From Sistotremastrum niveocremeum HHB9708 (taxonomy: Eukaryota; Basidiomycota; Agaricomycetes; Sistotremastrales; Sistotremastraceae): DNA of 31,807 nucleotides. This document shows positions 8,827-18,040 of the stretch, one piece after another (the first letter of the stretch is position 1; each line of letters starts with the position of its first letter). Where the stretch lies: contig KV419466.1 in assembly GCA_001630475.1 (NCBI GenBank), positions 9,624 to 41,430 of the forward strand, given 5' to 3'. Both the position numbers and the translations under genes were made by a program. The notes below the pieces were generated by a model, which had not been told where the DNA came from, searched no databases, and saw nothing but the letters and a program-made list of their open reading frames with translations.

Positions 8827-10526
8827 CTATGCCCAGCGTTGCTGATAGACGTTCATCGCAGCATTGGCCAGAGCCCGCCACCTGTCTCGTTCGTTTTGAG
8901 GTAGTACTAGTGGAGGGTGACCGAGGCTACGGGTGAAAGACGACTAGGCACACCATGATCAGTCTCGGTCGCCATGTCTCTGAACATACAATAGTTACTC
9001 ACTTGGGGGGGTTTGATTGAGCTTTGGCCGGTAATGTCTGGGACGTGGAGTGGGTCGCCGAAGGACTCGATGCAGACGCTGAAGATCCCTACGTGGAGTC
9101 CCTCGCTTTTGCGCTCATCGATGGAGAATAGTGAAGGTTGGGATCTGTAGCCGTGCGGATCGCACGACCGAGGCGCATCCAATTTCGATCTTGAAATCAT
9201 CGATGAGCGGAGACGGGGCAGAGTGACAGGAGGATGCATACTTGGACAACTCGAAGTAAAATTTGCGGGAGATGAGAGCGTCGCCTGCGCGAAGCTGGGA
9301 ATGAGACATGAGAGTTTGATGAGGTGGTGGTGGTCTGGCATTGAGCGGGATACGGTGGCACGGACGACTGTGACGAGAAAGGGAGAGTAGAAGAATGTCA
9401 TTTCGGGGGTGTATACTGCAGGGCCAATTAGCGAGACGGAAGAATACCATATCGTTAGTCTCGATCGAAAGAAGAAATGGGAGAGGCTTACCTTGATAAC
9501 TTGAACACACGCTGTGAGCGATTCTTCGAGTTCCTTGACGCCGACCAGACCTCTCCTCATATAATCCGAAAGATTCTACGTCTCCAAACAAATCGCAGCG
9601 AAGGATTCGCCTTGGGATCTACATCCATAAATTGATCAGCTTCATGCTCGTTACAGAAAGGAAAGACATACCGGCTCATCGAAAAGCAACTGTATATATG
9701 TCATGAGTGGCTAATCAATCCGGATTGTTGACGATACATACCTTCGACGGACAGTGCATTGAGTAGCACGAACAGGGAGACAGTTGATGGGTGCGGAGGA
9801 GATCCCCACCAGACACAGGACAAGCCGCGGCTGGTCTCCCAGTCGACGACAGATCCCGTCTGGCTGCTGCCATAGAGGCAGCCACTTCAGCTCAGCTCAC
9901 CTCTCGCCGTCGACAATCAGAACTGCCTAAGCAGAATGGTCGTTTGAACTCAGGAACATACACAGCGAGAGGGTCTGCTCCCGGACCCAGGAGCAGAGAG
10001 CTCACAAGCAGCCTTGCGGCTGCTGCGAGAAGGGCCTTGTTCCCAACAGACACGATGCATTCTATAGCTGGAACCCCAGTCCATAGAATGTCGCTCTGTC
10101 TCAGGTCGACTCACCCGTCACCGTCGACAATCAGAACTGCATAAGCAGAATGGTCGTTTGAACTCAGGAACATACACGGTGACGGGGCCTGCTCCTAGGA
10201 GCAGCGAGCCCACAACAGCCTTGCGGCTGATGTGAGAGGAGGGAACAAGAAAGGATGGGGGACTCTTCCGATAGTGCGAAACTACATATCCTTTCGACGA
10301 GCTGGGGTTGAACATTCAAAGAACGACGATAGCAACGGACAGCCAAAGCAGACGCACCGACTTGTACATTCTGGAATATATTTTTTTGGAGGGGAGACGA
10401 CCAAGAGTTCCAAGAGAAACTTGCAGGCCAGCAGCGGAAGACTGAGCGGAAGCAGGAGCGGAATCGGAAGTCGAGCTCGCGACCACCCATCCTCTTGACT
10501 CCTTCAATCGTGGTATCGGTGCGCAT
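8827..10526 (-). CDS. Intron-dense unknown gene, unit I copy (integrity uncertain)
   Basis: From an ATG at 10526, minus-strand splice sites define candidate exons 10358-10526, 10286-10301 (16 nt), 10178-10226, 10115-10136, 9964-10022, 9901-9922, 9742-9863, 9672-9689 (18 nt) and 9492-9618, then one or two exons down to a possible TAG at 8827-8829. Introns are 37-92 nt. Copies in units 0, II and IV share most of these boundaries. The downstream part encodes SIDERKSEG...GIFSVCIESFGDPL here and SIDERNSEE...GIFSVCFESFSNPL in unit II, and many differences are at third codon positions. A tail reading RDRWRALANAAMNVYQQ is also shared. The 22-nt exon meets a stop in the simplest joining and an extra C near 9010 shifts the frame. 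This copy may therefore be decayed, or my joins are wrong; an alternative start is an ATG at 9873. No family recognised. Confidence 0.4.
10060..10088. repeat. Conserved 29-base imperfect palindrome in an intron
   Basis: This 29-base segment is identical to 3973-4001. Outer arms TTCTAT and ATAGAA enclose inner arms CTGG and CCAG. The surrounding intron has diverged between units 0 and I, so complete identity over 29 bases is notable for intronic sequence. Confidence 0.75.
10199..10214. repeat. 16-bp perfect palindrome CTGCTCCTAGGAGCAG
   Basis: Equivalent to the hairpin at 4105-4130 but without a loop. The same 16 bases occur at 17678-17693 at the right edge of the assembly gap. It is followed by the small CAGCC/GGCTG stem. 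Confidence 0.8.
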
Positions 10527-10909
10527 TCCTCCTCATTGTGACTTGGACAATATACTTGGACTGCTCAGATGAGTTGTCCGATGCCTCCCCTTGAAATCAA
10601 AATTTTCAGCGATTTTTACCCCAACCCCGACAATGGGAACTTAAATTTTCATAATTTATTCAATTCTGAGTCGACATGCTGCTAGACCTACACGTTCGTA
10701 CCTTCGATATCTTGCTTGAGGATTCCATTTGTGCCTCAGCCCAATACCATCCACCTCCAGAATCCCTTCCCTTCCTGCATCGCCCCTGTCAAACCTGCAA
10801 AACCAACGAATGCCACGAGATGAGAGAAATAAAGACAGACAGACAAGCCGACTGACCGAGATTGAGATGAATGTTCCCGCATTCCCGCCACTCGATACAG
10901 GTCCAAAAT
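10527..10909. other. Upstream block shared by units I, II and III; no gene seen
   Basis: The AT-rich stretch around 10585-10760 is closely matched at 18115-18300 and 26335-26560. It lies just upstream of the minus-strand start near 10526 and so could hold its promoter. The plus-strand words GACCTACACGTTCGTAC and GATATCTTGCTT recur, slightly varied, in the other units. I found no continuous reading frame conserved among them. Confidence 0.45.
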
Positions 10910-11065
10910 GCAAGATATCCAAGAGAGAGTACGGCGCGGTCTTTGTGACTGGCTAGACAGAGCTGCAGCCGCGGCAGCCTTAATCGAGAGGAGAAGGTGC
11001 AGGATGGTCCGAGTTTATGTCCTCAATACCATCGACGAAAAACACGGCGGTGACGAAGACAACCT

Positions 11066-11767
11066 TTAAAATACTTGTGCTATGATTTGTTTCATTCTTG
11101 CGCGGACAGTAGAAGGTTCAGCCTTTGCAGTGCTCGTGAAGGCTGCACTAACGATAGTGAAGACGTTGGCGTGGAACGCGTTAGGAGCGGTCGCCGGGCC
11201 ACTTTGAGATGCTGAGGCCCCGCATTCGGCTTGTGGAGACGTAGCACGGTGCAGGAAAGGCATTGGCACTCTCCTCGTCGTAGCTCTCCCCTACGATCAT
11301 TTCTATACCGCGGTCAGCCACCTTTATCAGTAAAAATGAATTGGCGGACTTACCTCTGAGGACATGTTCGAGCGCGCTGATGGCCATTGGATTACTGGCA
11401 ACTTTGGTATCGATCCTAGTCAAGAAAAACTACCACACTCTCATCAGCACTACATCGAGACAGTGCCGGGCGAAATCGAACGCACTGGATCGGCATCGTC
11501 ATTAGAGGGATTAGCAGGCTTACTCTGCTCCTTGCCCCTCAGTGACACATTCACGCATTTCTTCCCTCTCCTTTTCCTTCTTCTCTCCGATCCCTTCGGA
11601 GAAGGGACGAGCATTGCCGAGGTCAGCGTCTTTGTAAGTCTAGCTGTTAAGCTGACCGAGAAGTCCGTAGACGACTCAAACCAAGAATTCGACACTGGGG
11701 CCGACAAGATGTGAACCAAGGATGAGAAGAATATAAAAGAGTTTTGTTGATTTTCGAGTTCAGACAA
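11066..11767 (-). CDS. Possible three-exon gene for an unknown protein
   Basis: A minus-strand model: an exon from the ATG at 11767 to about 11527, encoding SELENQQ...GKKCVNVSLRGKEQ; an intron from GTAAGC (near 11526) to TTCTTGACTAG (near 11420); a short exon ending at 11354; a second intron beginning GTAAGTCC and ending either TATAG or, 12 bases later, CGTAG; and a last exon ending TAA at 11066. The later acceptor gives an Ala/Thr/Ser-rich C-terminus ending MKQIIAQVF. The earlier acceptor gives other short endings. The first exon has a basic cluster, SERRRKRRGKK, that could act as a nuclear signal. No family is recognised and frame choice at both junctions is uncertain. It lies in the unit I-specific segment. 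Confidence 0.25.
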
Positions 11768-12385
11768 GTTTTAGCAGTAGAGAGAGGGATTGGATTGGTA
11801 CTCTACATCGGTCAATACATGCATGTACTTATAGTAATTCGAATGCAATTAACTAACCAATGAAAAAGTGTGAGAGAATTGGCCTGGCCAAGGCCTACAT
11901 GAATGATGACAGGAGGGGTACGAAGCAACAGGATTTCAATACAAAAGAGCCGCGCAATAGACATATTGATAGGGGCATTTCACAGTGTCCAATAGTCGAA
12001 TAGCTCGACGTCTTCGATGGCGGATCCTTCAGAGAAAGGGGAGTTTGGGGAAAGGTGATAAGGCCATTTATAAGATGATGACGTCGAAACATGTGGGAAA
12101 GATGAATAAGACGATGACTGAGCACATTGGATCGAGATGTCGACTACGAATATCGAGGAATAAGGAGTGAGGGTGTCCATTTCGAGTGTGTCGGCGATGT
12201 GGAGGCTGGATGGGGACATTCGGGGGTTGCGTGAGAACGCGAAAGGAGCGGGATGGCACGTCGTAGGATTGATGTATGGATATATTGGATGTCGAGGACG
12301 TAAAGAGTGACGTTGAAAGGAGAGTGAGTGGTCGAGACGATGATGGTAAACGAAGTCGAAAAGGCGTAGGTCGGAGTTTGAATTC
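11768..12385. other. No convincing gene
   Basis: Several overlapping minus-strand open frames of 63-84 codons (11895-12398) are Ser/Pro-rich and do not join into one model. They show no recognisable motif. It may be non-coding or part of an inserted element. Confidence 0.35.
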
Positions 12386-12403
12386 TCAACGTGATCACGT
12401 TGA
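12386..12403. repeat. 18-bp perfect palindrome TCAACGTGATCACGTTGA
   Basis: A perfect 18-base palindrome centred on GATC, near the right edge of the segment found only in unit I. It could be a regulatory dyad or an element-end structure. The sequence alone does not decide. Confidence 0.8.
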
Positions 12404-12499
12404 CTTTAGACGCTGGGCTCGACGAAGCAAAACGAAGACGAAGAATAATATGAACGACTCAACGCTGAGCTAAGGTAGGATACCTTACAGTCTTCTTCA

Positions 12500-14400
12500 T
12501 CTTCTGACGAGGAATGGCAGTCGCCCCATCCAACCCTATTCAAGAACCGCATCGTCATAGCCAAATTCGTAGCTTCTTTGACTGCCGCAGGACTCCTGCG
12601 CTTCATCAGCCTCGTCGTTTCTTTGGCAATCATCGAAAGAGAACACACTCTTGGGGATACCGGGAAACGAAGGCCATATGACTTCTCCTCTCCTCTTCTC
12701 GAACCGATCAAGGACTTTCAAAACGGCTCGTTGAGAGTAATTGACATGACAGCATCTGAACAAGTATATGCCAGGTGCGGAGCGGTAGTTTGAGGCTATC
12801 AGATCACATGCCACGGAGGAAAAGGAGGCAAGAGAGATGTTAACATACAGGTACTGAGATGTGTGACGGAGGTAACAGGCGTCAAGTCAACTGACGTCGA
12901 TGAGAATTGCATATTGGGCCATATTGGGAGCTGCGAAACGCCGCGAAGGCGCACTATCCGCTCCCATAGGCTATAGCCAACGTCGGAAACGTTGGTATCT
13001 GAGAAATCCGACAAGCTTAGACAGTGCAGCGCGAGACTGATCGGTTCACTGAGTGAAGGTGTTCATTTAGAGGATTCTGGAAAGGAAAACGCTCCCGTGG
13101 CGCTGATTGTTGGCGCAGCTTGAATGGAAACGATGAGAATAACATCAATCAAGACTATTAAGCTCACTAACGAGAAATGGGGATCCATGTTCTCTTAGGT
13201 TTCTATGACCAGGGCTGGGGACCGAATTAAGGACGGGCGTTCTCACAAGGGGACTAGAAATAGACTGCGATGTAGGAAATGTATGACAAAAGTCCCGACA
13301 GAGCTGTCAACCTTTGAATTGCGGCTATAAATCATCGTTGAACGTACCTGGCCCAGGATGCTCTCGTGGCACGTCGTCGATCGCGGCGGCCCCAATGACA
13401 GATCCAGCGACGGCATCTCTTCTTTGACCTTGAGGGAGTTCTGGTGCCCATATGACATGGAAAGCCGTCCCATGATCTGACCCTGGCTTGTGGATGTCGG
13501 AAAGCGATGCGGCTCGGAAGGCCAGATGGAACGTCTAAGGTGTTGATTGGGCTTCGGCGTGATCAGCAGAACGCTGTAGGACAATCCTGGAGCTGTGATA
13601 ATCTCTTGTAAATGAGGAGGAGGACGATTGATGAGTGGGCATCCATATGATACTGCAAGAGGATGATCGACTCTTTCCAAAATGCGTTTAACTCCATCAA
13701 CTTCGCAACCATAGCATCTAGTACAAGGGTGAGGCTTTCTTGTAAGATGAGAGGCAGCGGCGTGCGTACCAGGTAAGTCATGGCCTTCAGAGTCCAGATC
13801 ATCACTGATTGCTACACGATGGCACTTGAGTTGGAGCTTCTTGCGGGCATGATGCACCGAATATCGCGATTCTTGAGGCATAGGGGACCGCAGGCTGCAT
13901 GCCACCTCAGCGATGCTAGTGCAAAATAATTGAAATCCATAAAACGAATGAAAGCGATTGTGCCACGGTGACGCCTGGTGATCAACATATTCTGATGACG
14001 ATAAACAGTTGACCTACTGTACCAGCGAGAGATAATCATGATTATCCCATCGCCGGCGCCGTCTGCCACCTTACTCTCCCGTGCTTGCTTGATCACCGAG
14101 AAGAGGTTATTTCGAATGGCCTGTTGCCGAAGCCAAACGTCGAAATCAGTGATCGATTTACGGCTCAACGGTCAGGAGGCACTACTTACCATTGTTCTCG
14201 GTATTGTCGGCAGGATTATCTGAACTTCTGGAAGTCAAGAGAGTATATGTCTGCTCAGACTCTTCAAACCGCCGCGACGCAAATGGACTCGAAGCTGCGC
14301 ATTTCATGCAAGTCTTCATTGCAGCCAGCGGTTTTTTGATGTGTCGGTTTAAAAGATGAGCAATACATCTGAAGATAGGGTCGCCAGCCTTTGAGCTTTG
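12500..14400 (-). pseudogene. Second minus-strand multi-exon remnant, unit I copy
   Basis: Intron-like intervals recur at matching places in the three units. One is a GTAAGTAGTG donor at about 14190 with a GGCAACAG acceptor about 70 bases on, matched near 29918 in unit III. Another is a 48-nt interval before GCGTCACCG. A third is a GTACGTTC/GTAAG donor near 13350 following a segment that reads AGSVIGAAAIDDV here, AGSVVGAAVFDDV in unit II and PGSVVGAAVLASV in unit III. A Gly/Ala-rich stretch of that kind could be membrane-associated. A CxxC motif (TCMKCAASS here, TCVDCAASS in unit III) also recurs. Reading frames are broken by stops in every copy in the joins I tried. Function unknown. Confidence 0.35.
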
Positions 14401-14452
14401 AGGCCTGTCGGATCCCTACTGACGTCGACGACGGTCAAGAAAGTCTGGGACA

Positions 14453-15067
14453 TTGATGACTAAGCAATACGGCTTTCATCGTTCTGAGTCCTCGGTATTG
14501 CCAATATCTATATCTGATGACTTATCCTACGATGAATTTGCGTCAGTCGTTCCAAGAATGTGCATGATTTGGATGCCTCTACTCAATTACTCAGATTTTC
14601 GTTTTGACTTGGCTTTTACGGTCATCGGTCGCGTTCCCGGCTCGAACAAAAGGCGACTTCCCAGGTCGATGACCATGGAATCTTCTTGTGTATTCAAGGC
14701 TGATGCAAGGATCAGGTGCGATGGCTTGCGCACAATAATACTGTATTGGAAAGCTGAGGTCCTATCGATGATCATTCAGGCCGAATACGCTCTTGATTTC
14801 ATCAAAGCATTGCGGCCCATCATGTCTCCTTGGTCGTTTCTCTGGACTCAAACGTACCGATCATCGCAATTTGGCCTTCGAAATGTTACCACTAAATTAT
14901 TATATAGTCGAAGCTCAGATGGGCATACCCCCTCCCAGAAGATGGGTCCGAAGCGCGTTTCCATCGTGCATCAAACGGAGTCCCATGCAATATATCTCTC
15001 TTCTCTAACAAAAAACCTTCGCAATACTAAATTTGTTCGTCAGATGCCTTTGCGACGAATCTTATGA
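14453..15067 (+). CDS. 204-codon open frame, partly matched in unit III; coding status unclear
   Basis: An open frame with ATG at 14453 and TGA at 15065-15067. A central stretch, YWKAEVLSMIIQAEYAL, is matched by YWKAEVLSMIMQAGNAL in the unit III frame at 30284-30592. Outside that stretch the two diverge and units II and III contain stops. The opposite strand is also partly open here (MIIDRTSAFQY in unit I, MIIERTSAFQY in unit III), so I cannot say which strand, if either, was coding. No known domain. Confidence 0.2.
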   Translation: MMTKQYGFHRSESSVLPISISDDLSYDEFASVVPRMCMIWMPLLNYSDFRFDLAFTVIGRVPGSNKRRLPRSMTMESSCVFKADARIRCDGLRTIILYWKAEVLSMIIQAEYALDFIKALRPIMSPWSFLWTQTYRSSQFGLRNVTTKLLYSRSSDGHTPSQKMGPKRVSIVHQTESHAIYLSSLTKNLRNTKFVRQMPLRRIL

Positions 15068-15517
15068 CCGACGGACTTGCAGTAACCCACCTCACCTCCT
15101 ATCCTTCGGGTTTGATGCACGACTTCGAAGAATACTACCTTGTCCCAACTTATGACTCGCATGCCGAAAATAAGTTCTCTATGCCACGCCACTTACCTGG
15201 ACCGTTCTGATCCTCCCGTGGCATCTGCAGACAACCTTTGTGCGAAGAAACCGGATTGGAAGACCGACGGCTCGCTTCGTAGGTAAGTGATTACATGAAT
15301 CATCTATAATCGGTTTTCAAGGCCAAATGTGCTCTCAGATCATTTGATCCACTGCCCCTTCGCAATCAGCGTCAAATAAGTCACGTCGTAATTGGAATGA
15401 TTCACCGCCCTACCACCAGCACCCCGAAACAGCAGGCCCACCAAAGTCACACTCGACAAAGAGCTTCTCCTTCAAGTTCGTCTCACAAAATCCGCTGCTA
15501 CTATATTCGACATCACA

Positions 15518-15841
15518 TCAATGCCTCCATTCATTCTTCAGATCAAGGAGGAAAGTTCTATCCGTCGTCATCACCTTCGATTTGGTCATCGTCACTCTCG
15601 AAACCTCATGTGTGAACAACAGCGTCACTAGGGCCCCTTTCCCATCAAAAACGAAGATAACACGTCCGTAGCCAAGTCCTTCAATCAGCACCCAGTCCTG
15701 TGAAGTCTTTTGACCGAGCTGCACTCTCTTCGATTGATAAGGTGTCAGAAGATGTACTCGCCTTGGGCGATATCGGGCGTTATTTGTGAGCTCATTCGTC
15801 ATATAAAGTGATTCCCGCCTCCGTCTGATTCCACTTTTCAA
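15518..15841 (-). CDS. Hypothetical protein of 107 aa
   Basis: A single open frame from the ATG at 15841 to a stop at 15518. It has a basic N-terminus (SGIRRRRES) and a well-composed middle (DWVLIEGLGYGRVIFVFDGK) with alternating hydrophobic residues. The left part (15518-15600) overlaps sequence shared with units II and III, but the stretch containing the motif was not found elsewhere in the window. No family was recognised and no splice sites extend it convincingly. Confidence 0.22.
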   Translation of the reverse strand: MKSGIRRRRESLYMTNELTNNARYRPRRVHLLTPYQSKRVQLGQKTSQDWVLIEGLGYGRVIFVFDGKGALVTLLFTHEVSRVTMTKSKVMTTDRTFLLDLKNEWRH

Positions 15842-15901
15842 AGCGCGTTACTAGTAAAGCCTTTAAATAACTTGAATTGACGATGATACTTGTGATCTCA
15901 C

Positions 15902-15967
15902 GATGGTCCATCGCTAACTACACTTCAACGTACTCGACACCTTGAGATACAGAACCAGTTGATCTAG
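15902..15967 (+). pseudogene. C-terminal remnant of an F-box paralogue
   Basis: Twenty-one codons plus TAG (15965-15967) read DGPSLTTLQRTRHLEIQNQL + I, against DGPSLALLQRSRHLEIDNQL + I at the end of the intact F-box gene. Many differences are silent (CAT/CAC, CTC/CTT, CTG/TTG, ATT/ATC, TGA/TAG), so the paralogue was once under protein-level selection. The frame is closed just upstream and the rest of the gene is absent here. This fixes the left edge of unit II. Confidence 0.7.
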
Positions 15968-16390
15968 AGATGGTTCTCGGCACTGGTATCCTTTGGCTAT
16001 CCTTGGTCTAATTTTTTGCCCCTTTTCGCTTTCTTCCTCATGACGATCCGCTGTCTTTCCCAAGCTCGCAAGTCGAATTCGGGCTCTGGTTCAGATCGTA
16101 TCCAATGCTTCCCTTGAACCGTTCTAAGTTACTAGTAATGTTGTTGTTTACTCTGAAGCCCAGATGCGCGACATCTCGATCACAGCGTGTTACAAATGAA
16201 AGAGAAAATGAGTGGGCGAGAAGAAATATGCTAAATAATAAATACTACGAGAGCCGCATCCTGCGATTGCACGGGAATTCGGACACAGATACAGCTAGTA
16301 TATGAAGAACGCAGCCCAAAACAGTTGCATGATCGCGGTTATAGCTCCAATAAAGCAAGAAACTTTGAAAAAACAGGAATGTAACAGAAT
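15968..16390. other. 3' flank shared with the F-box gene and with unit IV
   Basis: Non-coding sequence resembling 8400-8830. Its right part (about 16190-16390) is closely matched at about 31305-31494 in unit IV. It includes AATAAA at 16349-16354. No frame of note. Confidence 0.5.
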
Positions 16391-16394
16391 AAAT

Positions 16395-18040
16395 TGCCTA
16401 GCATTGCTGATAGGCAAGCATTGCAGAGGCTAAAGACCGCCACCTGTCTCGTTTGACTTGATTCGCGGTAGTGGAAAGTGGTGAAAGATGACTAGACACG
16501 CAAGGCACATAGCGATCAGTCCTCGGTTGCCATGTATCAGAACTTGAATATATACGCACTTGGAGGTCTCAATCGAGCTTTAGCCGGCAAATGTCTCGAA
16601 TGACGAGAGGGTTGCTGAAGGATTCGAAGCAGACACTGAAGATCCCCTCCTCAATTTCTTCGCTGTTACGCTCGTCGATGGAGGATAGTGAAGATTGATC
16701 CCTGAAGTCATGCGGATCGCACAACCGGAGCNNNNNNNNNNNNNNNNNNNNNNNNNNNNNNNNNNNNNNNNNNNNNNNNNNNNNNNNNNNNNNNNNNNNN
16801 NNNNNNNNNNNNNNNNNNNNNNNNNNNNNNNNNNNNNNNNNNNNNNNNNNNNNNNNNNNNNNNNNNNNNNNNNNNNNNNNNNNNNNNNNNNNNNNNNNNN
16901 NNNNNNNNNNNNNNNNNNNNNNNNNNNNNNNNNNNNNNNNNNNNNNNNNNNNNNNNNNNNNNNNNNNNNNNNNNNNNNNNNNNNNNNNNNNNNNNNNNNN
17001 NNNNNNNNNNNNNNNNNNNNNNNNNNNNNNNNNNNNNNNNNNNNNNNNNNNNNNNNNNNNNNNNNNNNNNNNNNNNNNNNNNNNNNNNNNNNNNNNNNNN
17101 NNNNNNNNNNNNNNNNNNNNNNNNNNNNNNNNNNNNNNNNNNNNNNNNNNNNNNNNNNNNNNNNNNNNNNNNNNNNNNNNNNNNNNNNNNNNNNNNNNNN
17201 NNNNNNNNNNNNNNNNNNNNNNNNNNNNNNNNNNNNNNNNNNNNNNNNNNNNNNNNNNNNNNNNNNNNNNNNNNNNNNNNNNNNNNNNNNNNNNNNNNNN
17301 NNNNNNNNNNNNNNNNNNNNNNNNNNNNNNNNNNNNNNNNNNNNNNNNNNNNNNNNNNNNNNNNNNNNNNNNNNNNNNNNNNNNNNNNNNNNNNNNNNNN
17401 NNNNNNNNNNNNNNNNNNNNNNNNNNNNNNNNNNNNNNNNNNNNNNNNNNNNNNNNNNNNNNNNNNNNNNNNNNNNNNNNNNNNNNNNNNNNNNNNNNNN
17501 NNNNNNNNNNNNNNNNNNNNNNNNNNNNNNNNNNNNNNNNNNNNNNNNNNNNNNNNNNNNNNNNNNNNNNNNNNNNNNNNNNNNNNNNNNNNNNNNNNNN
17601 NNNNNNNNNNNNNNNNNNNNNNNNNNNNNNNNNNNNNNNNNNNNNNNNNNNNNNNNNNNNNNNNNNNNNNNNNNGCCTGCTCCTAGGAGCAGCGAGCCCA
17701 CAACAGCCTTGCGGCTGATGTGAGAGGAGGGAACAAGAAAGGATGGGGGAGTCTTCCGATAGTGCGAAACTACTTATCCTTCCGACAAGCTGGGATTGAA
17801 CATTCAAAGAACGACGATAACAACGGACAGCCAAAGCAGACGCACCGACTTGTACATTCTGGAATATATTTATTGGAGGGGAGACGACCAAGATTTCCAA
17901 GAGAAAGGCAGGTCAGCGAGCTGGTCAGCGGCGGAAGACTGAGCGGAAGCAGGAGCGGAATCGGATGTCGCGCGTTGATCGTAGCGACGAGCTCGCGACC
18001 GCCCATCGACTCGCTCAATCGTGGTATCGGTGCGCATTCC
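16395..18040 (-). pseudogene. Intron-dense unknown gene, unit II copy, interrupted by an assembly gap
   Basis: The right part (17675-18040) repeats the start of the gene. From an ATG near 18034 it reads TSDSAPASAQSSAADQLADL then PFSWKSWSSPLQ before a TAA, followed by the same ATTCCAG acceptor, the same GTGCGTC intron and a 16-nt exon as in unit I. The left part (16395-16731) holds the SIDERNSEE...GIFSVCFESFSNPL block and the tail KRDRWRSLASAMLAYQQC. The middle is unknown sequence. The TSDSAPASAQSSAA-to-PFSW frame agrees with unit 0 but is shifted in unit I, where indels around 10435 lie between the two motifs. Confidence 0.4.
16732..17674. other. Assembly gap (943 N)
   Basis: The flanks match unit I at about 9174 on the left and 10197 on the right, so unit I predicts roughly 1.02 kb of missing sequence. 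That missing part includes the duplicated exon pair, which would be hard to assemble. Long open frames called across this run of N are artefacts. Confidence 0.97.

Larger units (their letters stand above)
9900..10230. repeat. 214-bp-period direct duplication of an exon pair (unit I)
   Basis: CGTCGAC at 9908 recurs at 10122, an offset of 214 bases. Each copy carries, on the minus strand, a hairpin-bearing exon (49 or 59 nt), a 41-nt intron beginning GTGTATG and a 22-nt exon. The two copies are separated by a 92-nt intron holding the conserved palindrome at 10060-10088. It is homologous to the duplication at 3797-4135. Confidence 0.8.
10910..12500. repeat. Sequence present only in unit I (about 1.6 kb insertion)
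   Basis: Units II and III pass from the block matching 10585-10900 to the block matching 12500 within about 100 bases, whereas unit I has about 1.6 kb extra. No clear terminal repeats or target duplication could be fixed by eye. It contains the candidate spliced gene at 11066-11767 and an 18-bp palindrome near its right edge. It may be an insertion into unit I or ancestral sequence lost from the others. Confidence 0.5.
8335..15892. repeat. Unit I of a long collinear repeat series (about 7.5 kb)
   Basis: Anchor blocks occur in the same order in units I / II / III or IV. F-box tail: 8335-8400 / 15900-15970. RDRWR tail: 8829-8895 / 16395-16455 / 31495-31555. SIDER block: 9020-9175 / 16570-16731 / 31675-31807. 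Hairpin block: 10195-10560 / 17675-18065. AT-rich upstream block: 10585-10760 / 18115-18300 / 26335-26560. Second-gene blocks: 12500-13010 / 18400-18830 / 26665-26790 plus 28400-28770; 13060-13420 / 18900-19290 / 28860-29150; 14170-14460 / 20020-20330 / 29900-30210. Plus-strand-like blocks: 14750-14960 / 20620-20830 / 30475-30690; 15225-15290 / 21755-21825 / 30965-31040. Boundaries are approximate and aligned by eye. Unit I alone has an insertion of about 1.6 kb near 10910-12500. Confidence 0.8.

Noticed and set aside
8907..9560. 217-codon minus-strand open frame as a single-exon gene
   Set aside because: Its first 23 codons precede a GTAAGCC donor and its middle overlaps a likely 76-nt intron; it is better explained as exons of the intron-dense gene.
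10164..10526. Continuous 120-codon frame with the conserved motif YRRSLNVQSQL-like
   Set aside because: The conserved motif falls in a 56-nt GTGCGTC...CCCCAG interval that looks like an intron in units 0, I and II. Kept as a caution, since coding of this stretch is not excluded.
13243..13905. 220-codon minus-strand open frame
   Set aside because: It reads through probable introns (GTACGTTC donor near 13350 and others) and its residues do not match the copies in units II and III in the same frame. Treated as part of a decayed multi-exon remnant.
16569..17900. Very long open frames of 342-443 codons on both strands
   Set aside because: They run through the 943-base run of N, so their length is an artefact; only short flanks are real.
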